Assembly: GCA_013397075.1 (NCBI GenBank)
Contig: VWZS01007625.1
Coordinates: forward strand, 458-64,457
Direction of reading: 5' to 3'
Length of the DNA stretch: 64,000 nucleotides
DNA from: Rhabdornis inornatus
Lineage: Eukaryota > Chordata > Aves > Passeriformes > Rhabdornithidae
Positions 25,401-37,300 of this stretch are shown here, in pieces (position 1 is the first letter of the stretch; each line of letters opens with the position of its first letter). The position numbers and the translations under genes were made by a program. The notes beneath the pieces are model-generated. The model was not told the origin of the DNA, made no database searches, and saw nothing but the letters and a program-made list of their open reading frames with translations.

Positions 25401-27588
25401 AAAGAAATACTACTCTGCTGATATTAATGCAGAAGACATGTCCTGCACAGTCTGAAAAGAACCACAGCCTTCTCTGTTGTGTCCCCTAACTGATGCTGTA
25501 TGAAACCCTGCAAACTAAATGGCACAGGAAAATCTACGAAGAAAGCAATCAGGGAAATGAGCTGTAATTTAAGGTAAAAATGGTCTGTTCACAGACTTGG
25601 ACAAAAAACCCACAAAAGAACATGCTGCAGAGAGATGCCTCATCCTGCAAGGTAAAGCTGCATCACATGAAAAGAGATTTATATTCAAATGAAATTTGTA
25701 ATACATTTTGACAAGAATAAACAGCCAAAATGGGTAACAACTTCTACATTATTAAAAATATTAATTGACTTAATTGTATTCATATGAAGACTAAAATAAA
25801 GCTTTGTCCTAATTTTTTTCTGAGACCTCAAATAAGGAGTCCCTGGTGTTACACTCATGGCTTTATTATTCCCCTTTGAATTTTATGAAGTAAAAAATGA
25901 ATATAAAAAATTATTGCTTAAATGGCTCACACATCATCTTAGGTCCCCTTTTTCACCTTATGAAATTTTCCCACTAATCGTGATTTCACAAAAGTATGAA
26001 GGGAGGTAAAAAACACTGGAGACATTATTCTGATTCCCCTTTTTTTTTGTACATGAGTGCAAACAATTAGATTATGATTAATGTTTTATCTGTCAGCTAC
26101 TCCTAATATAGCAACATGGCACTTCCATCTGAGCAGTAGTTTCTGTCACTTACTGCTTTTTCTATATTATTATTCCATGATATTTCAAAAAACCCACAAA
26201 AACCACAAGAACAAAGTCAGCAGTAAAATAAAATACAAGAGAGACCAAAGAGTCACTTCAGAGCTCATTTTCTATTCATGGTGTATAGTTTAACAAATAA
26301 TCTGTCTGTGTTTGATTTTATTATGTTACTGGGTGACCTACAGAATCCCAGGAGACCAGCTAAGAAGAGAGATGACCATTACTCCATCAGTAAGAAAAAT
26401 CAATAAGAGCAGTTACACACTTTATGCAGCCTAAAACCTAATTAATATAGAATTTTTAAGGAGAAGAATAAAAAAAACCTAAACAAACAATTCTTAACTT
26501 TCCCTAGCCAATAAAGTGAAAGAAAACTATGTTTCATTCAGAATGATGGCCAAGAGTCATTCTCTTGGCTATTATGCCTAAGTAGACCAAGTGCAAATAT
26601 AAAGAGCATCTGTATTACAATACAGGCTTGCTTTGGGGGTTTGGTGGGTAGTTTTTTCCCCCCTTTCAAACCATTCTTTTCTATAGTTTCACACCTATTA
26701 AAAATAACATCCTTATTTTACAGTAGCTAGAAATGCTAAACGAAAAACCTACGCAAATGGAAAGCAGAGATAAGAGCCAAAGTGTTTTGCCTGGGAAAAA
26801 AAAAAGTAAAACAAACCAACTAGCCTGGCAAGCTTTTCTCCCATCTCTGTTTTCTGAGGCTCCTTCAGTGCTTTTGCTAGAGGAGAAACTTAAACAAACT
26901 GGGGTGATAGGAAAACTAGCAACACCCTAAGAAAAATATTTGCAATGCCCTGAACAGCAATTTCCAGCCAAGGCATAATCACTGCACGGCAAGCTGCATA
27001 TTCCTGCCTCGGTAAAGGACAAGGCACCCCTGTCACCAAACTGACCCTGCTGTGCCACCACAGCTCACATACCCCAGTGACACCCTAAGTGGACAGTGGG
27101 CAAACAGGAACAGTGCCAGCCTGTTTCTGCATGTCACAAATCAGTAATCACCAGCAGCATTCCCCACGTTTTTCCACTACCCTTGGAACACACAGCCATA
27201 CTGGAGTTCAAGGAACAAAATTCGACTATTGGTATCAGAGCTTAAGCAAAAAAAAAACCCTATTTCTCAGATGCTGTGGGGATGCTCAGAATAATGAATA
27301 ATCTTCTCTAAAAAAGCCATGCAAACCAGAAAGATGTGTAAGCCTGGAGCAAACACCCCAGTGCTGAATGCACCGCTGTCAAGGGCTGGGAAATCACTCA
27401 CACACGGGGCTGCCCTGGTCACAGACAGAGCACACACCTTGCTGCATTAGCAGTGGCTGCTGTGGCACTCTGGCTGCCAAAGGCCCTTTCTTCGCAGACA
27501 CAGACTGACAGCATCCTCAGCCCTGTGACATACAACTGCACAAACACTCTGGGAGAAGCTCCATCCCTTGGAGCAGGTGGAGAACATC
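22481..27588. other. Non-coding DNA, no gene recognised
   Basis: A+T-rich with several purine- or pyrimidine-rich runs (A tract at about 26798, T tract at about 26040, C/T run near 26650). Open frames of up to 129 codons (for example minus strand 23935-24324) match nothing I recognise and overlap frames in other phases. G+C content rises from about 27330 toward the minisatellite. Confidence 0.55.
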
Positions 27589-27739
27589 AGCCCAGGGTGA
27601 TGCTCAAGCCCCCCAGCAGCCCAGGGTGATGCTCAAGCCCCTCAGAGCAGCCCAGGGTGATGCTCAAGCCCCTCAGAGCAGCCCAGGGTGATGCTCAAGC
27701 CCCCCAGCAGCCCAGGGTGCTGCTCAAGCCCCTCAGCAG
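27589..27739. repeat. Minisatellite, 29/31-bp unit, five copies
   Basis: Units start AGCCCAGGGTGATGCTCAAG at 27589, 27618, 27649, 27680 and 27709. Lengths run 29, 31, 31, 29 and about 31 bases; the difference is an added two-base AG-type insertion near the unit end. The last unit has one base changed in the start word (GTGCTG for GTGATG). High similarity suggests recent expansion and likely length polymorphism. The array makes a repetitive open frame on the minus strand that is not evidence of a gene. Confidence 0.93.
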
Positions 27740-27971
27740 ACAGCAAACACAAGAGCAGGCACTGGCTCTGAGACCACTGCAGGAAGGTTGCAACTGGTAC
27801 CAGTAACCCCCAGGTGCTGGTGAGCAGAGCAGCCAGCTCTGGACAGGACAGCATCCAAGCTACACACTGTCTTCCAGAGGAGATCAAACATGTAAATCAG
27901 CTTTATCATAGCTAACAGGGTCAATAAAACATAATGCAAGGGGAAAAGAATTAAGACCTACCAGAGTCAGC

Positions 27972-28129
27972 AAAGGAAAAAACAGAAAAAACATGAAACA
28001 CACACAAAACCAAACAGCCCCCTCCAAAAAACAAACACAATCCCCCAAAAAACAAACACAACACCCCCCCAAAAAACCCCACCACAAGTCAAACAACCAA
28101 ACATTGAAAGAAAAAAAACCCACACACAA
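27972..28129. repeat. A/C-rich low-complexity block
   Basis: Nearly all bases on this strand are A or C, in runs such as CCCCCC, AAAAAA and ACACAC. The opposite strand is therefore a G/T-rich tract. It looks like slippage-driven low-complexity sequence. Confidence 0.85.
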
Positions 28130-31028
28130 GAATGTTTCCCAGAAATAGTACATAACCCCGAGGGAAAGGAAGCCCACAGTGCCAGTACTGCCTCTCAGTC
28201 TCTACATCCTGGGTAAAAATGCAGTTGAGTTACTGCACTTCAAAGGGATTAAAGTGTGTGCCATTAAGGAGAGCTACAAAATATAAGATAGCAAGAGGAA
28301 AGAAAATTGAAATCAAGAAAAGAACTAGCTAGTCTGAGCTCCTCCGATCTAACTAAACCTTTTGGGATAGGGCATTTGGGCTGTAGAAGACGTTTTCTTC
28401 CAAAGTTTTGGTGGGAAACACATTTTCAACACACTACTCAAAAGCAAGAGGCTTGTTCTGCTTTAACAGCAGAGCTGAGGCTGAATGACAGCGGTGGTTC
28501 TATCACAAACCCGGCTGGTTAGTGACAGAATTCACAGGTGACTGTGCCCATTCACAGGAACAAAAGGAGCCAGATAAAGCCCTGGCTCCACATACACAGC
28601 ACGGTTTGCTTTCCTTGCACCCCGCCTTGTTCCTCACTCAGCTACACAGAGTGGAGACATCTGCCTTGGGAGCACAGGACAGGTGACAAGGTGATTGTCA
28701 CAGCATGTGGCTCACCTCTCCACAAAGAGCAGCATTTAGAACAGAAAAGGCATCATGCCTCTTCCACAAAAAATTAGCAGCAATGGAAAATAAACTTCAA
28801 GCCAAATTCTGTCCATGGAGTCTCACAGAGCCAAGAAGGAAGCTCGAGGAGCAAATCCGTGGTGGTTCATGAGCAATGGCTTAGCCCAGAGCCTTCTTTC
28901 CTTCCAGTGCCACATTGAGAGGCAAATCCTGATACAAAGTCAACTGAGAGACACGTTTATGAGCTCCTTGAAGAAGACAGAGCACACAGTTTTGTACTGC
29001 CTTGCACACTAATCCTGATCTGCAGAATATACACTGTTATAATTTCCCAACTGAAAGCCTACTTTTGATCTCCTTACTTTCAACTTCATTCACAAGCCAC
29101 CCTGCTGAGTTCAATGAAGGAATAAAATAGGAAAATACATTAGCTAGCACAATTAAAGGGATTAGAATCTGATGCATATCAATCCCAAAAAGCCATCTGA
29201 TTACAGAACAAACCACAAGTAATGCGTAACAAAAGACCAGACATTAAACTTAAGTCGAAAAGCGTGTCTTTTCACCAAGTCATTAAGAAATGCATGAAAC
29301 CCATTTGTATTTTCTGCGCTTCAAATGTTTTCAGATCTTGCCTGCAAAAATTAATATTTAAGTTTACAAATACACCATTGTCATTCACTGAAACAGTGGC
29401 CTAAAACTAATCAATTAATTGCCCTACAAAATGGAAATGGAACAGCTGAACTCCACACACAATCATTTATTCAGAATATGCAGGGTACATACATGTAAAT
29501 AAATAGTATAAGGCATGCATCAAGGATACACAATATTTTTAACGCAATTTTTACAATTTCCTCAAGTGCTCAGTTCTCTTCAAGCAGTCAACTTCAAAAG
29601 GTAAACGTTTTCATGAGTCTGTGCTCCAAATGCATTTAAGAGCTAAAAGCATGAAAAATCTTTCTTTAGGCTAGAGTTTTTACAAATTACTTGACAAATA
29701 AATTCAAATTCTAACCAGCAATATATACAGCTAAAGTAAGCCTAACCTTTGACTAACTCATTTCCCTCAGCTGCTGGCGCAAAATTTTGCATGAGAAGTT
29801 TGAGTACAACACAAGGAACTGCAAAAAGCACACACAATGAACTTTACCCTGTTATCAGCTGAATTCGGATGTGTTGGTGTTGAGACTTTTTAAAATCCAG
29901 CTTCTCCTCAGAAGCACCATGCTGAGAAACAGCCCTGTCCATCCAATAGTGTGCCTCTTATGCTCCAAGTGTTGAGCACATCAACTGCCTTCTTAGTCTT
30001 TTACTAACATTGTTCTCTACCTGGAAAAGCTATTTTAACACATCCCACTTACCAATTGCTCCATGATATTCAATATTTCTCATAGGACGCAATCAAAAAT
30101 TCACCAGCATGAGTTAGGAATGGCAGCAGTGGTGTCCTGTGCAAAATACTCTGCTCCAAACTGCAGATTCAAGAATTATGTCCCTGACTGAAAGGACTTG
30201 CAGTTAAACAGATAACCTGCTCAGGTGGTCAGCACCTTTAGAAAAAGTGCTCAAAAGGTCTAAACAGCATTTTCCAGGAACAGGAAAATCTGAGCCCCAT
30301 GCAAAAAGCAGGACTTTATGCTACAACATCCCAACAGACTGATTCAATATTCACTTCAAAGACTTCAGAAACGGGGACAATACCATGATTTCTGTCATCT
30401 TCTCCTGCAGATTACAGAACATTAGTTAAACTAAACGGTGGTTAAAGCTGAATAAAGACACTTTTCAGCACATCAACAGTAACCACATCACTTGGTCAGG
30501 CAGCAATTTGCTCAAGACAAGATTTTTTTTTAAAGAGATTTACAATATTGATATATGTAAAGATTTTTTTAAATCAACATTTTGTTTCTTTTCTAGTTCT
30601 CTAAAATTGTTAAAAATAAAATCTTACTCTCTAATCTTAAGAGGCTGTGAAATATGAAAACACTCTCTCTTTAAACCTACCCGAGTTACAACGAAGGTAT
30701 CAAGAAGCCCCAGAAGACTTCAGCCTACTTACCCATAACTTTGCACCTGAACAATTCAGAACAGGCTGGAAAAGTCTCTTGACTGTGCTAAAGACAGTTT
30801 ATTTTTAAAAACTGAAGACAAAAAACAACTTTACAATTCGACAGGAAAGGGAAACATTAACAGGAGAAAGAGGAATAAAGCCAATTTTAATTTTTAATTA
30901 GCTTTCCAAGCTATTCTGTGAATGTTGGTGCTCATGAATAGCAATCAATACTGCATTCTAGTAATCTGTTAGGCAAATGAAGCACTTGAGCAGATTATCC
31001 TATCCAAAAGTTAATACCCTTAAAAACT

Positions 31029-31029
<1 letters not shown>
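28130..31029. other. Non-coding DNA, no gene recognised
   Basis: A+T-rich, with no open frame above 80 codons and no repeat I can name. The last kilobase leads into a long A tract without any recognisable retrogene or SINE body in front of it. Confidence 0.55.
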
Positions 31030-31089
<60 letters not shown>

Positions 31090-31100
31090 TTAGAGTAAGN
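31030..31100. repeat. 56-base poly(A) tract beside a one-base gap
   Basis: An uninterrupted run of 56 A residues (31030-31085) is followed by TATATTAGAGTAAG and then a single N at 31100. The true tract length and the bases at the N are unreliable, since long homopolymers often break assemblies. No coding-like or SINE-like sequence precedes it, so I do not call a retrotransposition tail. Confidence 0.9.
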
Positions 31101-34100
31101 AAAAAAATCTACTTGCCCTTATTATAAAGGCAAAGGAAAGAAAGAACACAGAAAACTTCCCTGGAATCTGAACCAGTTCTAAAAAGGTACCTGTTTACAT
31201 TCCAGAACAATTCAGAACAATTCCCTCAAAGTGAAGAAGATTTTGATACCCAGATGCTTTTGAAACACCAAGACAAACTTCACAAAAGACAGCTGTTCAA
31301 GAACTATAGCAGAAAATGTGAACCATTAGCATATGTAAAAGGAGTTTACATTTATAGCCTTAGTATAGTCACAACAAAGTCAATATATCCACTCTGAATG
31401 AAAAAAAAAAGAAGAAAAAGAAAACCCAAACCACTGGTACTGGTCACAATGAAGCCTGGCTTGAATACAGAGGAGGAATGGTCAAACCTCATGTAATTCC
31501 TGCTACGAAAGCTAGGAAGACAAGACACAAATCTTCTCTTGGGATGTTATTTTCATGATATTTGAAAATAACGTATCTGCAGCTGCATGTCAACATAGCA
31601 TACACAGCAATTCCTAAGTAATATCAAGTTAACCCAGCCAGCAGCTGATGAAAACTTATTTTAAAACCAAAAGCACTCTTTCTTTTTCTCCTGCCCAGAC
31701 CCTGCTCAGTTAATCTCAGCAGCAGTCAGGTGTTTGACTGGTCACACAGAAGTCTTACTTTATCACACACACCCAGATACTGCAAATCACTGGAAAATCT
31801 TCTCCACAATTTCTGCCAGTACAAAGGAGCAAGATCCCATATGGTTTGTTGGGCTTTCAAGCACACTACCTACGATGTTTCTATTTCAGGTCACAACAAT
31901 GTGGAGCATTACTTCGTACAAAGGTGATCAAACACGGTCAACACAATTTCTGTCAGACACTCTGAACTTCTGCGTGCAAACCTGCAGATTACCACGGGTT
32001 TGCACACAAGGACTGACCCAAGTTTCCACAGTTAGGAGAATGAGGCATTGATTTCCATTGATGTGCCCCTGAAATACATAAATGCTTCAGAATGATATTT
32101 CAGTAAAACCTGCACACACTTTTTCTCCAATTTTTGTCCAATAAATACTGCATGGAAATTCCTCTGCAGCCGAAGTGTCTCCAGCTAAACCACTGCAGTG
32201 AAGAGTGCAGCAGCTTTTCAGGGTCACACACTCACACAATCCATTTGGATCTGTAAGCTGGCAATGACATCTCCATTCCCTTTCTGCAATGGGATCATGG
32301 GCACTCCCCATCAAACACATCCTGGAAGAAAAAACACCAGTGTGAGCACAGGATGCCGCAGCTCTTGTGCAATTTGAGCAGCCCATTTTTTTTGAGGACC
32401 ACAGGGGAACTCATGATCCTCCCAAGACAAGTGCAGTTGTTGTTCTGAGCCAGGTATTTTGGAAAGGCTATGAAGAACCTTCCCTCTGAAAGGCAGAAGT
32501 CACTCTCAGTTTTGCTGCATGCACTCCAAAGTTTAGCCAACGCGAGCTCCCCACCTGACGGGTCATACAAAGCTGGTGGCAGCCAGTTCCACCCAATAAT
32601 GGAACACCAAATGGAACAGCACTTACTACTACAGAAATTAAATATCACTTCTTCTGCATTTCAGATCAACTCCCTGCAACAAGAAGCACTAAGTTAGGAG
32701 CAAAGCCCTAACTTGTAAGGAAATAATTTCTACATGCCTAAGAATACAAAAGGATACAGGGTCTACTTCATTTTCTTTCTGCTTTCCAGATCTCTCAGAG
32801 ATCACAGGGTGCTGAATTTCGACAGACTCACTAAATACACTGATATGCATCACAAAAATACCACTGAATTTACAGTGTTCTTACTAAATTTTACATTTAG
32901 ATCTGAGACTTGAAGTTTAACTTGTAATAACAAATGTGAAACCAGCTCAAGTATTACAAGCCAACCTGCAAAAACACGGTTTTCCTGTAACCAGAGCCCT
33001 TCAGTTCAGTCCCCCAGCCTCTGGAGCCTTAGAAGTACTACCTCTCTCATTGAGGCAGAGAAGAAACTAAGAGTAGTGTGTGATGTCCCCCATGCTCCTG
33101 TCCCTTCCCTCCTCAGTGAGGAGGGACTGACACAGCTGTCAGCGCTGCCCCGAAGAATGCAGAATACTCCCTAAGCAGCGTCCCACTGGTGCTGTTTTTC
33201 CAGGCGTTCCCACTGTGCATTTCCTTGCTTGCCTCACCTCCTCATCATCAAATTTCTCCTCCTGTGCATGCAACAATAGCTGAGAAAGAGATCTGCACAT
33301 TATCCCCAGGAAAAGACTGCAATCAGCCCCCTGCCCACAGATTACACCAGACTTCTCCAGCTCCTGGGTGATTCAACTCCTCTGTGTATCTGGCCTTCAG
33401 TTTCCTCCTTTGTTCAACACACTCATTATAATCATTGCAGCAGAAAAGTGAAAAGGTCAGCAGGTCATAAATTATATCAGAGTAATTGCTTATGCAGAGT
33501 ATAAGAGAATTCTCTGGTGTGCAGTCAGCCTAAAAGAACAGGGTTAGACAAGATCTGCAAAAAGATACCCAGGAAACATTTTGCAAAGATAAACTCAAAA
33601 ATCCTTTACAATTATGCTACAGTCAGCACTGTGTAGAAGGTATTTTAGTATAGAAAGTGGTGAACTTAAACACAGACTAAAATTAATTTTCCTTCTATGT
33701 CCCAGTTTACCCTTCAGCTATCCTCAAGGTTTTCACTAAATCCACTAATCTGCCAATATTGGCAAGTCTTGCAAAAATATATTGGGTTTTATTAGCTTCC
33801 AAAAAAACAGAAGCTGGTCTATAATTAAATTTCTATAACAGACTTTATTCCCTTGCCCTTATTTTTGGAATCTGTGGTCTCAATGAGAACTGTTTCCTGA
33901 AATACAGTCAAGGCCACACACCCAAAAGTTGACAGAATTTCAGCATTTTCTCATCAATCTGAGCTCTCTGGAGAATGCTCGTGGCTCAGAGCTCCTGTCC
34001 CTCCATTGGGTTTGTAGTGCTGAAAGCACTGAAGCCTCAAAACCTCAGAGCTTCATTTGCCAACCACTTTGCTTATCAAAACACCAAACTGCTTTTCCTC

Positions 34101-34191
34101 CTGTTGATCTTGCCCTAAATAGATGATCTCTATTGTGCAAAGTAAGTACACAGCCTCGTTCTGTATAGACAGCATTTCTATTTGTTATAAA
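31101..34191. other. Non-coding DNA, no gene recognised
   Basis: Mostly A+T-rich. Two overlapping minus-strand frames (about 99 and 117 codons, 32087-32648) are cysteine-rich when translated but share no domain I recognise. They meet at a polypyrimidine-AG, acceptor-like site near 32326, which I judge too weak to call an exon. A G+C-richer patch at 33000-33370 has no CpG cluster. Confidence 0.5.
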
Positions 34192-34324
34192 TGAGAGACA
34201 AAAGTCTCGGTATTTAGCAAAATTTAGATTTCTTTATTGGATATAGACAGAGCAAGCAGCGCGCTGGGGAACATGAGGGGTCACCGCCCACTCCACGCTC
34301 CACCAAACTCCAGCCCGTGGCCCN
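34192..34324 (-). mobile_element. Endogenous retrovirus LTR end, interrupted by an assembly gap
   Basis: On the minus strand the order is: a G+C- and CpG-rich stretch (34323 to about 34250), then a CTCTGTCTATATCCAATAAA block, then about 50 bases ending GTCTCTCA at 34192. AATAAA followed by a short U5-like segment with a CA end is the layout of an LTR 3' part, and the CpG density contrasts with its surroundings, which suggests a young insertion. The upstream part of the LTR is lost in the N at 34324, and the sequence after the gap (from 34325) does not obviously continue it. The gap may hide the rest of the LTR or a whole provirus. The identification rests on structure and memory of similar songbird LTR ends, not on a search. 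Confidence 0.5.
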
Positions 34325-37300
34325 TATTGGTCGGCTTCAAGTATTTCCTGAGAAGGTTAAGTCAAACCATGCACAGATTTAGCTCTTCACATTCAAATGC
34401 AGAGTTTAAGAAATCATTACAGCATTTCAGGATTTATCCCCTAGTAATTTCCTGTACATTAAAGAATAGTCTTTAAGACTGAAAAACAAGACAAGCTTGT
34501 ATTTTGCAGAATGGAAGGGGGAAAAAAAAAGGTAAATATTCCCCTGAACTTAAAAGGGAACTACCTCTCTTACATCTCAAATTAAAGTACTTTCTAAATA
34601 AAGGCATTATACTCAAATCTACACAGATTTAAGTTATTAAAAAGAAAACATATTGGACAAAACATTTTAACATTTTTTTACTATTTTATTATTAGAAAGT
34701 CGAACATCCAACAAACAGACTGACATTTTTTGAGGTCATGTTGTTTCCACCAAAAATATTCTCTCAGATATTTTTGCTGATCTTCACAAGCAGCTCCAGC
34801 TCTTTTTGATTTGTGAATCCCTACAAATTTAGATGGACAGCTGAATGTTAATACAAGCCTACTGAAAATAGACATGTTTTTCTCGATTATTTTTTGCAGC
34901 CATTGGAACAGGCCCACAGAGCCCACAACGCCATTAAAGGAGGAGTACAGAAATTATTTTCAGTTTCCCAAAATAAACCTCAAAATATTTCTCTTCAAAT
35001 TATTTCATCTCAATAACCCCATCTCATCTTGTGCCTTTCGCTTCAGCAAAACACTGCAATAATTGCACTTTGATCATTCTATACACACACAGTCTTTATG
35101 CTTTTTTTGAGGAAGAAAAAGATAGAAACCAACTACAGTTGCCTTCAGTAGGCAATGCTTTTCCCTTTATGACACCCAATCAAGAGTTTGAGTCTACCTT
35201 TGCCAGGTTTAAAGACCACTATCAAAAGGCTGACTTTTTAAAGCAGTTAAGCATAAATCAGACATTTAACATCTTTCTAGTTTTCCTTTTTCAACACAAA
35301 TTTAAAATTCTGTTAACTAAGGAAGAAAAAATGAACTTTTAAGATCTAAGCCTGACAATAATGGCAAATACCATCTGTTCAGCTGCGGCTCAGGAATTTT
35401 TAAAGTAGCTCTCATAAGGAAAAGGGAAAAATCACCCTTCAAACACTGCTGTACAGTTTCTTCAGAAATGCCTCAATATACCTGCCAATGCATTCTGTGC
35501 CAGACTGACCTGCGCTAGTAGCCTTTGTGAAACTAACTCCAAAGCAGATTTCAGAAACCAACATCATCTATCACACAGAAAACCTTTAGATAGAGTTCAC
35601 AAATTATTTTAACTTTGTTCCACCAACCCATATTTTACAAGCTCCTCTCACAACGAAGGAATTCAACCCAATTACTGCAAATGTGCAACCCAGTATAGGC
35701 AAGGGGTGTAATACCTTGCAGCCACAGTCAGACTGTGGATTGCATATGGACTGCATTTCCAAAAGCCAGGTGTAAGACAAAAGCAACCCACCAAGTTATG
35801 AGGGAAACTCTCATTACTTCCTTTTGTGTTTGTAAGTTTTGGTGATTTACCTGCACAACTTTTGCACTTCTCCCTCCCTTTGAGGTAGGGTTTATTATTA
35901 TTTTAGGGGATAAAAGGCTAAACCTTCTTAGTTGCCTGATTTCAGAAGCTCGGAGTTTAAGGAGGAAAAAATCCAAGTGTCTGAAAAGTCATGTAAGCTG
36001 ACAATGATCATACACATGCAGTACATTCATAAACCCATACACAGTGTTGATAATCACATGTATTCAGTAAGAGGAGAATCTACACAAGAAAGAATGAGGA
36101 AATCAGTCCCAAAATGAGCAGTCTATTTTTTCTCACCTACTTTACTTACTCCAATCTGCTAGCAAATGAGTGATAGATGAATGCTGATCCAAAAGCAGAA
36201 TCTTAATATTTGCAATTTTCATCAAATGAAATAAAAGATGTCCCACTTCGTTTTAACTGTCCTAAGACATGCGAAGCATAGTAGTAGTAAATTAAATGTC
36301 ATTCTTAATCACTGTTATTAGAAAAAAAGCCAGGTACTATCCACATTTGGGATATGGAACTTCAAGCAACAAGAAACAGCTCGACAAAATGAGCACAAGT
36401 GAAACCCTGGGAGAGTGCAGCACTGCTTGGCTTCACTACACTCCCAGTATTTACCCAGTGCCAGCCAGGAATCATGGAGCTGGAATGCAGACAAGGAGCA
36501 GTCAGCCTGCTTCAACACAGGCATTCTGACAGCCAGCACAGGGAACAATAACCACACTTAAATCTGCAGGATACCCATCTTGGCCAACACTTCACTTAAT
36601 CGTTTTAAGTTGAATAAAAAGCACTTTGAAAAGAACACACACAAAAAAAAAAATCCCAAACAAAACAAACAAACAAAAGCCACCATGAAGGGTTCTATCA
36701 GCTCAATAAAAGCACTTATACCACAGGAAGCCAAAAGGTGACAGAGATTAAATCAAACATTCCTCCTGTTTGGATAAAGGAAACTATTAGCAGAACAACA
36801 TTAAAAGCTTTGAAATAACTGTTTACATTTATAGGAAAACACACAAAGGATGAAACTCCGATTCTACCAAGATACACTGCAAATCTCACATTGATTTAAC
36901 AAAGGTCAAGATTCCACATACAAAGACCAAACATCTAAATTACAGCATTAACTGCTGGGAAACTGCAAATCCATGCAGAGCCATCTTTAAAATCAATTCA
37001 GAGAGAAGCCACATTAAAATGGATTGTAATTCAGCACATACATTTGTATTCTATTCTATTCCAAGACATGTTTTTAGGTAAACTGCAAAAATCGTCTTTC
37101 CTAGCCCAATACTCTTAAATAATCTATTCGGTGAACTCACACTCCATCTGTATCTTGAGGATACTCAGACCTGTAAGGGCCCAAAAAAACCTGAGCCACT
37201 TTTACAGCCCCTTTAATTTCTGCCAAACTTGAACATCTTGTACACACTGAACCTGTACCACAAATCCAGCAGCATGAGGGATACTTCACCACCAAGCACC

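Noticed and set aside
30000..31085. Processed pseudogene ending in the long A tract
   Set aside because: The kilobase before the tract is A+T-rich with no extended open or decayed coding frame and no recognisable gene. The tract alone is not enough.
32087..32648. Cysteine-rich minus-strand frames around an acceptor-like site
   Set aside because: The polypyrimidine-AG near 32326 is plausible, but the frame after it changes phase, no donor pairs with it, and the translation matches no family I know.
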